64,000 nucleotides of DNA from Inonotus obliquus. Its lineage: Eukaryota > Basidiomycota > Agaricomycetes > Hymenochaetales > Hymenochaetaceae. The notes under the pieces are model-generated. The model was not told the origin of the DNA. It saw only the letters and a program-made list of their open reading frames with translations, and made no database searches. The stretch is taken from the NCBI GenBank assembly GCA_032164295.1, contig JAJHTX010000005.1, positions 372,001 through 436,000 on the forward strand. Reading direction: 5' to 3'. Shown piece by piece: positions 21,168 through 31,359 of this stretch (positions are counted from its first letter, which is position 1; each line of letters opens with the position of its first letter). The position numbers and the translations under genes were made by a program.

Positions 21168-21891
21168 TCAATCAGCTGCACTTAAGACCATAAACAAGCT
21201 GCCAATGAAAGATAGGTTTCATAGGAAGAATGTTAGGTCGAAGATGAGGCTGTAGCCAAAACCTTGAATAACAACAACACCCAAGAGGCCCATAACGGCA
21301 TATTCAGTGTGTCGCTTGGTAATCACTGCACCAGATGCGATGGTCGCGACCTAAAGGAGAGGGATTAGTAAGTGGTACTGTTGACGCATAGGACATATAG
21401 CAGGGTTCGACAGCTCAGTGACCAAAAGCCAAGTAACACTGTTCGCTTCGCAAGAACTGAACAAGACTCACAATGACATTGAGCAGTAGAAACATATGTG
21501 ACAATCCCAGGGGAACTTTCGTTGTATAGTACATGGTAACAGAGTATGTGAGTAAAGCATTTCTAGATCACCCAAACAATTCAAACCTCTGCAAGTACCA
21601 CAAGGGGTCGTCCCATTGTATCATGATTCCCCATGCATACTCCAATAAAGTGACGACAATGAGGAAACAGTCCACGGCCGGCAAATGTGGTGTCAAAGGT
21701 CACGAGTAAGTTTCAATATAGTCCTTGATTTTCGAAGCGAACAACTTGTCCAGGAGGTTGTCCGACTCTGTCGTGTTTGCTGCACGAAATCCGATGCTTT
21801 GTGAATTTCTAAATCTGTGCGTATCAGGGCTGTAACTAGGACTGTACGCTGATGCACCGGTCGGGCGTACAATGTTGATGTGGGAGGTCAT
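21168..21891 (-). pseudogene. SURF4/ERV29 cargo-receptor pseudogene
   Basis: The minus strand carries a broken copy of the ER-to-Golgi cargo receptor family (Surf4/Erv29, a polytopic membrane protein). Matching segments: LDKLFASKIKDYIETYS, then a TGA, LTPHLPAVDCFLIVVTLLEY and WDDPLWYLQR, an intron, PLGLSHMFLLLNVI, an intron (GTGAGTC...CTTTAG), VATIASGAVITKRHTEYAVM, QGFGYSLIFDLTFFL, TGA, then NLSFIGSLFMVLSAAD. The stop after FFL stands where the family has Arg (CGA to TGA). The C-terminal third is missing. Recognisable introns mean it came from genomic DNA, not from a processed mRNA. Confidence 0.8.
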
Positions 21892-22430
21892 AGTTGGTCA
21901 GAGTTAATGGTGGGAGGAAGAGGAAGAGCCATGAGTGTGTCAGGTGGCACTCGCATTGGAACAGAATAAATGCATTCTTCAGTCGCTTAATGTAATCCTC
22001 ATCACCATGCTTTGGTCGAGAAGAGATGGCTCTGTGAGCGGGTGTAATTGTGCTGAGATGGTGAGGGTGAGGGAAAGAGAGACGATGTGACTGATTGACT
22101 GAGAGGCAGGCAAGTTTATGTAGCCTGGATTGTGACGTCACTCACTTGTATGCACACATTCACCACCGTAAAGTGCCCGCCAAGCTTTGTAACCCTGCGG
22201 TTTCGTAAAAGAAACTATTCACGACCCAGGACGTGGTGCCCCTCTTGCTCGTGTCATTTACCATAACCCTTGCGGTAAATGTGCGAGATCGCGTCCGGTA
22301 CCGAAATACCGAGACGAGGGGTGTATGATTTTAAGTGGGGGAGGGCTAATATGTGCCGGTACTCAACCAGTACGGTCACGGTACTTGTTGTCTATGAAAA
22401 GGGGGCGTTAATGGATAGGCCGGAAGTGAA
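21892..22430. other. Intergenic, no gene recognised
   Basis: Open frames here lack recognisable features. The GGTAC-rich repeat region starts at the right side. Confidence 0.4.
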
Positions 22431-22439
22431 GGGTATGTG

Positions 22440-22720
22440 ATTCTGGTACAAAAAGGACAGGTCAGAGCGTGGGAAAAACTTCGGTATAGGTCGGTACAAG
22501 GGAGAACGTAGCAAAACAAAAGTCTAATACCGTGGGAAAAACCTCGGTACAGGTTGGTACAGAAGCAAAGGGGTCGGTACGTGAAGGTATGTTGTCAAAC
22601 AAAAGGGTCAGTACAAAAACAAAAGGATGACGTGCAGAATACGAAGGATAACAAAATGTCGGTACCGTGGGAAAAACGTCGGTACAGGTCGGTACTGTAA
22701 GGAAACTGCTAGCACGGGGT
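22440..22720. repeat. GTGGGAAAAACNTCGGTACAGG repeats
   Basis: At least three imperfect copies of GTGGGAAAAAC(T/C/G)TCGGTA followed by CAGGT(C/T)GGTAC occur at about 22469, 22531 and 22668, separated by 60-140 bp. The spacing is irregular, so this is a low-order satellite or part of an unclassified transposon. Confidence 0.65.
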
Positions 22721-22825
22721 GGTATAGCAAGAAACAGACTGAAGGAGACTGGTGGCTGAGAGTGTTGACTGGACCGGGAAGCAAACCTGAGCCCTCACAC
22801 GGGAGGCTAACTCTGAAGGTTCACT

Positions 22826-22930
22826 TGAGACGGAACTGGGATGGGACTGGGACGAAGCTTGAGATGAGACTGAGACGGAACTGGGATGGGACTGGGATGA
22901 AGCTTGAGATGAGACTGAGACGGAACTGAG
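22826..22930. repeat. Tandem repeat, 45-bp unit x 2.3
   Basis: The unit GAGACGGAACTGGGATGGGA continues through CTGGGA(C/T)GAAGCTTGAGAT and is repeated twice almost perfectly, plus a third partial. Flanking sequence CGAGCCCTCAC...GGCTA is itself repeated at 22785 and 22945. Confidence 0.8.
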
Positions 22931-23394
22931 AAGGGGGTGAGGAAACCCGAGCCCTCACGTTAGAGGCTAGCTCCTAAGATTACCTGGAGAGCTACTACGT
23001 ACAGGAGGAGATATTTATACTACTGTACTGTAGTTAGCTCATAAATCCAAAAGGAGAAAGTAGAAAGGAAGATCAAAACAAAGAAAAGTCTGAAGAAAAA
23101 TGTAACAAGGAAAGTGAACATTGCAACGCCATCAGGGGGACAACAAGAAAGGGTTAGGGAGGACAAGATACCAATGAAAACGTAGCATATAGTACCCCTG
23201 GATGAAAAGTCCTCAGGACAAGAGATCTGTGCCCCTGCTGATTGATACTGACACATTCCTGGTGGTACCGGACCTGAAAACCTTAACAGATACTGACCCT
23301 GAGCTTCTCCAAAGAACCGGCATGCATACTCCAACCATCAGGAATGAATACCAGAGAGGAAGACATCCGATCCATGTCATGAGAGCACGTCAAA

Positions 23395-23510
23395 TTGTCA
23401 AATTGTCTCGGTACCGGGTTTCTCGGCACTCGGTACTCTCGGTATTCTCGGTACCGGGTTTCTTGGCGCTCGGTACCGGTACTCTCGGCGTTCGGTATCT
23501 TGAGAAATGG
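23395..23510. repeat. CTCGGTAC microsatellite-like repeat
   Basis: Variants of (T)CTCGGTA(C/T)(C/T) recur about nine times, including two copies of TCTCGGTACCGGGTTTCT. The GGTAC core is shared with the repeats at 22440-22720. Confidence 0.75.
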
Positions 23511-23619
23511 GACCAACGGTTTCTCTAGGTGTGCTGGTGGATACTGGAAGGCATAGATGGGACTGTACCGTAGCATGGGGTAAGCGTAGAATGGGATACC
23601 AGGCTCGATACCGAGCTCG

Positions 23620-24280
23620 GCCGCACGTAGTTCTCTTCAGTGGTACAAGCTTCGTAAGAGACCTTCATCGCTACTGTAGGTGGAAAACTGGTACTTTTGT
23701 CTTCTATGGCAAGAAAGCTGCTTTGACTGTTGACAACGTCATACCACTCATGCAACTCCCAGAAGGGGCGGTCGCATGTAATGTCGAGGAGAAGGTTGGG
23801 GGTCGTGGAGCTCTTGCGCGTACTTCAGACAATTATTGGGCATTCGGTTGAAGACAACAGGACAAGGACTAATCTCCCATCTGATACGAAGAAGGCTGTT
23901 TCTGATTCGGCTTGTGCGACTGTTGGTATTGTTGCTGGAGGTGGACATATTGACAAGCCTCTCCATAAGGCAGATTGTGCTTACCACAAATACAAGGCTA
24001 AGCATTGCAAGTACACCTTTTATATGTTGCCATGAACTTGGGTGATCATCCTCACGGTGGTGGTAACCACCAGCATATCAGGAAGGCTTCCACCTTTGCT
24101 CGTTCCGCTGTTCCTGATCAGAAAGTCGGTCTTATCGCTGCTCGCAGGGTGTATATTCTTTCTCTCTTTTGTTTTTCTCTGGAAGAGAGTTATCTGATCG
24201 GTGTCTTTTTTTGTTTGATGTTTGATAGACGGATCTGCTCCGTGGTGCTGTCAGGACGAAGGATACGTAAAGTTGAGTTA
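23620..24280 (+). pseudogene. 60S ribosomal protein uL2 (RPL2/L8) pseudogene
   Basis: The plus strand carries a degraded copy of the large-subunit protein uL2. Visible: YKLR and [41 protein letters not shown], then (frameshift) [41 protein letters not shown], then (frameshift) [33 protein letters not shown], an intron at 24149-24228 (GTGTAT...GATAG), and [12 protein letters not shown]. The diagnostic uL2 [10 protein letters not shown] motif is intact. Multiple frameshifts and substitutions kill the frame. The retained intron shows DNA-level duplication. Confidence 0.88.
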
Positions 24281-25055
24281 GAAGGCATATTCTGTCTTGT
24301 TTTGTATATCTCCGACCCCCTCAGGCAAAAGTGTATACAACATTATGAGTATATGATCACTTCAACATGATTATTTGCTGAATCACTGGTGGCAAGAAGG
24401 CTAAGAAGAATAAGATCCTTCCTTGATGATAACATGTGATTCTTCATCATCTGATACTGATTTTGTCGTGGAAGCAGCTGTGAACAGATCAAGCGCTGTT
24501 GATGAATAGAATTCCGGGTAGTGTAGGATAATACCCACCACACAATCCCAACTCTAAATATATAATCGAGATTCCCTCTTTCCTCTGAGATATATGCGCA
24601 CCAACAGACAAGGTGAGTATATATACGCCAAGTAAAATAATGGTACCTTCTGGAAATGACTGCTAACAGGTATATTGTTTTGTTACATACCAAATTAAAT
24701 CTGTCCATTGTTTAGACAAAGGTGACGTTCAGCTTGTATAGTTATAGACAGATTATTAAACAGTACATGCGGAATAAAACTCAGATACAATGCAAATAAT
24801 AAAGAAATACGGCATAATTCTGATTTATATGAGATTGATCAGACTGATCTTTCCTTAGAAGCACACAATCGTCATTCGGGTGTCCATACACAAAAGTAAA
24901 AGGATTATTTACGACTTGAACGGTGTGTCTTCACCTTGTACTACCTTATATGCGAATAACTGACTTCAATCGGCTATCTACCTGGATCGGAAGTCTGAAA
25001 ATTCCCTTATATGACTATAGATTGATTATGGCATACTATATGCAACGTAAGCTAA
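24281..25055. other. AT-rich intergenic, no feature seen
   Basis: No conserved frame or repeat was recognised. Confidence 0.5.
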
Positions 25056-25058
25056 TGT

Positions 25059-25643
25059 ACATACTGTATACATCTGTACGGGTGCAACTGTAACGGTAAC
25101 GCGGCCCTGGTTGGGTTGCTTGGTGTAACGTGTAACGTGGGGTCCAGGTTGCCGTGTTACAGGGTGTATACTGGTATATACAGGTGGGTACATAAAGTCT
25201 TCGGCACCCCCGTTTTAGGAAGGCGGATTTGCATACTTTATATGGCAATTTAAGCGTCGGGTAGCACCTTGGTAACCTGTTCATTCAATCATTGTTGGCA
25301 AGGTCTGTCTGAGTTTACTCAAAAAGGCACGCAAATCACCTTCCATATTTGGGGGTGCCGAAGACTTTATGTACCCACCTGTATTACTAAAATACTCATA
25401 AAAGCACCAAAAGCGCAAGCAATTTGTCCGAAGTAGGTAAGTTTACCTTCCCCGAACAGCAAGGCCAGGTCTAATACGACAGAAAGTACAAGTTATATTG
25501 TAATTTTCACGGTTCGATGCATGACCCGTTGGTTGCCTGGTTGCCTAGAACAGGGTGTGTAACGCGCAACGCTGCCTTGGTTGGCCATTTCGTCGCTGTA
25601 ACGCACCTCGTCTGGTTGCACCCGTACAGACGTATACAGTATG
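25059..25643. mobile_element. Inverted-repeat element with a nested MITE
   Basis: The ends carry an inverted repeat of about 27 bp (CATACTGTATACRTCTGTAC then GGGTGCAAC). Internal TAACG/GGTTGC motifs occur on both arms. A younger 201-bp MITE sits inside it at 25181-25381. No target duplication was identified, so the superfamily is uncertain. Confidence 0.55.
25181..25381. mobile_element. Tc1/mariner-type MITE, 201 bp
   Basis: Termini are CAGGTGGGTACATAAAGTCT in inverted orientation with about 35 bp of strong match, flanked by TA on both sides (25179-25180, 25382-25383). The CAGGTGG start matches the autonomous Tc1 element at 15564, whose transposase family could have mobilised it. Confidence 0.88.
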
Positions 25644-26293
25644 TGATCCGCCTTTCTCCCGACGTCGTCAACACCAATAGATACATTATTACCGCGCCTT
25701 TCTGTCTCTGAGACCCTAGCTAAAATCTTGCCAACGTCAGTAATAAAGGAAGACGAACGATCAGACTTATTGAGAACTCTGACTATTAGCGCAAAGTGTC
25801 ACCTCTTGACTCTCTACGCATTTTCTACATTTTATGCGATCGTGGTCTATCGATTCCATTCTTTTATAAGGAGCTCTGGTACCAAAGAGTAGATCTTCAA
25901 CTGACGTCTACTCACAGGCATCTACGGTAACACCCAAATTTCCTGAAGGACAAATCAATCGACTCGCATGCACAGTCAGCCATGTTCATGTCCTGAAGAT
26001 GTAAGTTGTATTGCATCGTTCCACGGTTTCGCCTCGCCTCGCTCATGAACACCATCCAGGCCGCTGACTTGCTCCCACTAGTACTGTCTTATTTCTCATC
26101 GTCTCATCGAAGGTCAAACTAATGATCGGCACCATTGGCGAGCAGATATTCGTATTACAAGGAGATTGGGAGTGATATGTAGTTCGGAGATGGATTCGGG
26201 GATGGAATGAGAAGATTACAATAGTAGGACATCGATCTGTGTGGATATGTGGGATATGCGAGGACGACGACTATGAAGGAAAGGAACAGATTC
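25644..26293. other. Downstream region of IV'
   Basis: Holds the IV' version of the conserved 3' module near 26000-26140 (GTAAGTTGTATTGCATCG ... CACCATCCAG). No gene seen. Confidence 0.5.
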
Positions 26294-28066
26294 TTACTGC
26301 GTTGTCTGACGCTCTCTCTCCAACACTCCTACAGACGCCACCTTTGACGGGTTCCAACCCATGTATAGGGTGACTTGGTAGCAGGTGCCGGTGGCAGTTA
26401 TCCCGCCGGTTGAATGACTGTTTAGTACATTTCCCCATGTTACTGGGACATGCCATGCCCTTCCCAGGACAAATCCACAAGCGACTGTCGTCATGTACAG
26501 TGCCGATGTGTCGCACCAGTGTAAACTTGTTCTTGAACGTGTCCAGACACTCTAGACACGTCAGCCGACCGCTGGGCCTTAGACGATTGTTGGATCTTCC
26601 CGCCATGACCGTCCCCGTCCCCGTCTCCGGGAGGTTCCCGAGGGGCAGAGGCGCGCCGGCATGCGGCATCGCCTGCCCCTCGAAGAGACCTTGGTAAATA
26701 TTTGTGTTTGCAACATGTGCGAATGACGAATGTTTGTCAAGGCTTGTATGTTGCATTATTGTTGGGGCAGCGTTTGCGTGGGCTTGCCCCGGGTCTGGAT
26801 AATATGCCCCCGCACCTTCGCGCCAGGACGCATCTATGTGTGCATATTCTAACATGCTGTTGGTCGGCGGGAATGCAGATCCAAATGGATCAGCATCCCC
26901 GAAAGGTGGTTGGATTGCGTGCTCGAGTAGATATTGGCCGAATGGCGAGAACTGGCGTGGTTCCGTATTCCACTTTGAGGACTCCTGGCTAGGGATCGGC
27001 AGCGTACCGTAATGTACGGATACGGCCCGTGCGTATACAGATACGCTCTGTACTCGTATGGAGGCAGAGGACTTATTTTACGGATCTGTATTGTACGGAC
27101 CGCATTACGTATCAAGAAATCCGAATTTAGGCGTAAACGGTCGTATACGGCAAATACGGTATACGGTCACGAGAGGATGATCAGGAGAGATGTTTACTTC
27201 ATTTTGCAGTTTACGCTTGTTCGTCCGAGTTGAGGAGCATAGAAATGATGGATATGTCTTCCATAACTCTTGGAACCGACATCGAAACGTGCAATGGCGT
27301 ATGAATCATCCCGTATACCGACATCACCCGGCCCGCCGGGCCCGGGCAACTTGAATGTACGAGACTTTCTGGCAGACATACCATTGAAATCGGTGAGGTT
27401 CCCATCCAGTCTCTCGGGCAAGCATACTAAGCGTCTCGGAGCGACACAAGACCATCCCCGATCAATGATTCTTGATGTACCTTTCCTCGTTTCTTAAGAA
27501 TTCCTCTTGCTACCGTGCATACGACCGTATTCTGTATACGCCCGCTGCGTATCCGTACCCTGCTTGGATATGAAGAGTACGGTGACGTACAGTACGGCTC
27601 GTATGCCGTAGGAGGTCTTAACTTTACGCGCGTACCCGTATACGTACGCTGCCGATCCCTACTCCTGGCGGGATGCACCGTCATGACCAAGGTTGGACAG
27701 AATGTGTTGTTGCGTTTCCATTTCTGGGGGTCCTGTACCTGAGAGGTACTCCGAACAGAAAGACATAGTGTAGGAGGACTGGGGATTCTCCATTCTCCCT
27801 CCGTCGCTCCAATGTCCTGACGGACGAAGCTGAACTGGTTGAAGCTCAAGTGGTCATCAGCGACGGTTTGCTTTCTAACAGGAAATATACTTACAGATGA
27901 ATCCCCAGCCCAGTCGTAATGTCCTTCAATGGACATAATGTCGATCGGTGCGTCGTGGGACTGATGCTTGTTGGAAGGGAAAATCCGTAAGTTGACTCAG
28001 TCCAGTGACGGATGTTTTGAAGGAGCTTACCAGCTGGCCTCCTTTGAGGGTGTGATCCGCGAACAT
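26294..28066 (-). pseudogene. Zinc-finger type IV' disrupted by a hAT MITE and a frameshift
   Basis: Paralogue of type IV. Proposed exons begin at 28066 (MFADHTLKGGQL), then a second short exon (about 27960-27898), then the long exon from about 27838 downward, introns having GTAAGC and GTAAGT donors. The long exon is split by the 672-bp hAT element at 26990-27661. Beyond it the reading continues SSKWNTEPRQFSPFGQYLLE, MQHTSLDKHSS, GLFEGQAMPHAGAP, LTCLECLDTFKNKFTLVRHI (C-x2-C-x12-H-x4-H) and WICPGKGMACP. After DNCHRH the frame shifts by one, and the expected CYQVTLYMGWNPSK tail is found in the neighbouring frame, ending at 26294. Two independent lesions, so non-functional as annotated. Confidence 0.8.
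26990..27661. mobile_element. hAT-type MITE with 8-bp target duplication
   Basis: The element is 672 bp with terminal inverted repeats TAGGGATCGGCAGCGTAC. The exact 8-mer CTCCTGGC flanks both sides (26982-26989 and 27662-27669), as expected for hAT. The interior is rich in GTACGG/CGTATACG subterminal motifs and has no transposase. It lies inside a coding exon of zinc-finger IV'. Related end fragments occur at 1080, 31317 and 35710. Confidence 0.95.
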
Positions 28067-28984
28067 GTTGTCCGCGTAGTCGTTGTGGTGCACAGCACCA
28101 GAATGTTAGCTCGCCTGGAAGGATGTGTGTATGTCGTTCACAATAAGTGAAGAGGAGTGCTTGGATGGAGAGTAGAGGAAGGGATGGTGATGATAGGAGG
28201 ACAAGTTGTTGGGGAATCCTGGCGGAGAATCTCGAGCTTTATATACCTTCGCGGACTGGTCCCTCTTAGTCGTCAAAGCGCGCCCATATAGAGAGCGGAA
28301 GGTCATTGTTCCCTCCTTTCATTGTCCTCTTTCTTTCTTTTCAAGCCTAATTTGGTTTAGACTTTCGTGGCCCGTAGATGCCATCTAGTCTAAGTATGAA
28401 TAAAATTTCCTCCACCCGCCTTCTTTCTCCCCTCGCATGTCCTGTATTCCTCCATCGGTCAACCTATTCGTTACAGATCACTGCAGCAGAGGAATTGGAA
28501 GAGCGACGATATTGCACGATTCGCGAGACGGAGCGAAACTGAACGGGAGTAAAATGCGAAACGGGAGTAAACTTCGATCATCCAAGCCGTTGTGGCTGCC
28601 TAATAGTTACCAAAGAAGCTTGCAAAGGGACTGCGACCCTGAAGGCTATCCCCTTTCTCCTGGAGTGTTTTGACCTGAGATTTGAGATATTCCACCGTTG
28701 GATCAGTCGCACGCGTTCTCTCGCACAGTGGCTCGAAAATTATGCAGGTCACGATTCTCTCTGCTCTGGAGGTGAGAAATCCAGCTCTCCGCTCAAAGCA
28801 AGGGCAAAGGGTAGGTTCCAACTGGAGCTCACTCACCTAGAGGGCGAGAGCAGTTCTGAACGACTGGCAGGACAGAGCTCATGACGACCAGCCACGATGG
28901 ACTTCATGTCATCGGATAGCACTGCGGATGTTTAAGAGCACCATCGTCGCGACCGCTTCAGACGAGTGCGACATAACGGGCTGG
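28067..28984. other. Upstream of IV', no further gene recognised
   Basis: The left part is presumably the IV' promoter. Open frames at 28437-28673 (+) and 28600-28836 (-) overlap each other and show nothing recognisable. Confidence 0.45.
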
Positions 28985-29830
28985 AATGCTATCTATATTT
29001 TATTCGAAAGAGAGAAGGGCGAACCTGGCTCGGCCAGTCGAACAATCGATTAAACAAGCTGGCGATACTCCATCCTTCCATTGCGTCGCTTTTCTTCGAG
29101 GCGGGAAATACTCTGAAAACGCAGCTCGCAATTCTCCTGGAAGGTACTCTCGGTCCGCCCAAGGAGTGCGAATCCCGGCAACTACACTCGGCTTCTCAGC
29201 AGATGGGAAGCAAGCGGTCTCTGGCTTTAAGACGGGGGGATACACGTTTGGGATACTGACTCCGGTGAACTCGTTTTGGTTGCGTTTGAGGGTCACACGC
29301 AAATGATTCGTCATTCGCGCTCTCAGGAGGCGGCAGTCCTATTGCGTCAGGCTTCGACCATGAAACCGGCCGTGTGTGGAACCACGGCAGCGGAGAGGTC
29401 TTGCCCAATTTCGGATTATATCACGACACGCATCTGGAATGCGGAGAGCGATGGGCTTGTTTCGGGTCTGCTTGAGGGACACACAGACTCGGTTGCAAGG
29501 TCCTTTGATGGCAACCTCGTCATTTCTAGTTCTGTGGACGGGTCAATTCGTATTTGGAACGCTGTCAGCGGCGAGCTCATCTCTGACCATTCGGAGACCG
29601 CCAGATTGTGTACTGTCAATCTCGTTCTCACCGAATGTGTAGAAAGATTTCTCTCGTTCTGACGGGACGACCTGCCTCTGATAATCTACCGGTGAAGTCG
29701 TTGCTGGTCCGTCCGAAGGACACTCGGTTTGGGTCAGATCAACGGTGTGCTTATCGGATGGAAAACGAGCCGTCTCTGGTTCCAGATGTAAGCCAATCCG
29801 CACCTGGGATGCGGGCAGCAACTTGACTGG
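28985..29830 (+). pseudogene. WD40-repeat protein remnant
   Basis: The plus strand shows decayed WD40 repeats scattered over several frames: VRIPATTLGFSADGKQAVSG, VAFEGHTQMI, IWNAESDGLVSGLLEGHTDS then SVDGSIRIWNAVSGELI, and finally LSISFSPNV. The pattern GHT(D/Q)...SPDG...SGS.D...(I/V)WNA matches the C-terminal WD40 propellers of agaricomycete NACHT/STAND-type proteins. No nucleotide-binding domain is seen upstream. Frameshifts between repeats mark it as a pseudogene fragment. Confidence 0.7.
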
Positions 29831-29960
29831 CGCACCTGCAGTCCTCTAGCAATAGTGCATTTCAAACAGGAGCGCGGAAGGTCTGAAGTCCAGTAGTCGA
29901 AGAGAGCGAGAGGTATCAGATTGGAAGATGGCTTGGGCTTGCGATGGCTAGTCAGTTTCT

Positions 29961-30257
29961 GCGCTTTCTCAGTTTGCTCCAAGAATATTCTTGTCTATCT
30001 GGTTTGTTGCACTGTAAGCAACTTTCAGAGGGAGAAGGATGGATGTCGGCCGCCTCTATCAGCCCCGGCTCCCAGAGTCCACCCGACACCGTGCTCCGAG
30101 ATGCTCTACAGGGCGGGTGTGCTCTGCAGGAGCACAGTCTTGAGGGAGAGGTGGGTAGGCAGCGAATTTGTTTGTTCGAGAGCACTGATATTAGCGCGTG
30201 GAGGAACAAGAAGTTTTCGGCTATTTCCGCCACCTCCGCGCGTGCAGACTACAATCT
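29961..30257. mobile_element. Internally deleted relative of the 1659-5229 element
   Basis: The left 150 bp (GCGCTTTCTCAGTTTGCTCC...) matches 1659-1810, and the right 110 bp (GAGAGCACTRATRTTAGCGCG ... GACTACAATCT) matches 5115-5202. It contains a perfect 14-bp palindrome, CAAGAATATTCTTG, close to the left end. The 3.2 kb interior, with the URA2 fragment, is absent. Its exact right end is unclear because similarity stops 27 nt before the end of the large copy. Confidence 0.8.
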
Positions 30258-31316
30258 CTTCTTGCAAGGCGAGTAAATTGTGCAGAACCTCTTGGTGCAT
30301 CGAAGTACTGCTATGTTCGGTACAGACTGGCGGTTTTTCACGGACCTAGATCACTCTGTTGTGCCGGTGGGGGAAGACTGGTACAAAGCTGCTCTCGAAT
30401 GGGTATTGAATGGAGTTGATAGGTATGTAGCTCAGTGCTCAGCCAGCTTACCGTAGTCAGTATTATCTCAAATAACAGGCGATGGTTCTCTTCTCACTTT
30501 CTCAAACAAACGAAGTATTTGAAATCTAACTATCTCCATCTGTACACCCATCATTTCTCCGCATTCTTCAAAGTTGCGGCAGAACAACCGTGACCTGTCA
30601 CAGACGTATACTTTCCTCCAAGCGATGAGTGAGATTACGTCTACCGGAAGGGCGAAACGAGCAGCCTACGATGCTATAATATAAGAATACCAGAAAGACT
30701 GGGAGCATCAACCAAGGCGCTTCGAAACGGATGCTCGCTCTGACGGACTGAGTACAACGCACTCCTCGATCTGCGAGCACTAGAGGCGCACCCAGTGCTT
30801 TTTGCCACCACCACCCGTGTTCACAACATTGGGTCCCCAAAGGATGACTACAACCTCGAAGAAGTAGCGAATGCGACGAGCTAATGTTCCTTCCTCGCCT
30901 TCAAGTTTTCCGTTTTCAATTCAAGCGGAGACCTAAACACGGCAGGAGCGGCAGAACGCGGGGTTACATCATGATAAAGCCAAGTACCACGAGTTTTTTC
31001 TTTCGCGGTTTGATCAACCATTATTGTTTTCATCGATGAATTTCTCCTGATGAACTACGTCTAGAAAGAAAGGCCGGAACAGGCTGGATTTTGCTCGCAG
31101 TTTTTGCACTCGTGCAAGGTACGTCGAATCTCGACTTAATACTTACTCTCGTTAATCGCGTCATGTCGGTCCATCTCGCCTTATCTGAGAACGGAACGTT
31201 TGATGATAGAAGCGTTGTATTCACCAGAGATTGTGGAAAACGTGGATCTACGCTATGTACAGAAGAGATCGGGAACGATCCATCACATTCGATGCGAAAA
31301 ATAGAGAGAAGATGAA
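30258..31316. other. Intergenic, partly duplicated V-block flank
   Basis: From about 31020 the sequence is the V' version of the V-block downstream flank. No gene seen between 30258 and 31020. Confidence 0.45.
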
Positions 31317-31359
31317 TAACTTTACGCGCGTACCCGTATACGTACGCTACCGATCCCTA
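31317..31359. mobile_element. hAT right-end fragment at the V' stop codon
   Basis: The 43-bp segment ends CGTACGCTACCGATCCCTA and matches the right terminus of the hAT MITE (27619-27661). The equivalent place in block V (about 17715) lacks it. No second end or 8-bp duplication is present. Its last three bases read TAG on the minus strand and form the stop codon of V'. Confidence 0.75.

Noticed and set aside
22627..22929. 100-codon frame over the 45-bp tandem repeat
   Set aside because: The apparent protein repeat is only the translation of a minisatellite.
30420..30470. Possible tRNA-like segment (GTAGCTCAGTGC)
   Set aside because: It contains a D-arm-like string but I could not fold acceptor, anticodon and T arms around it.
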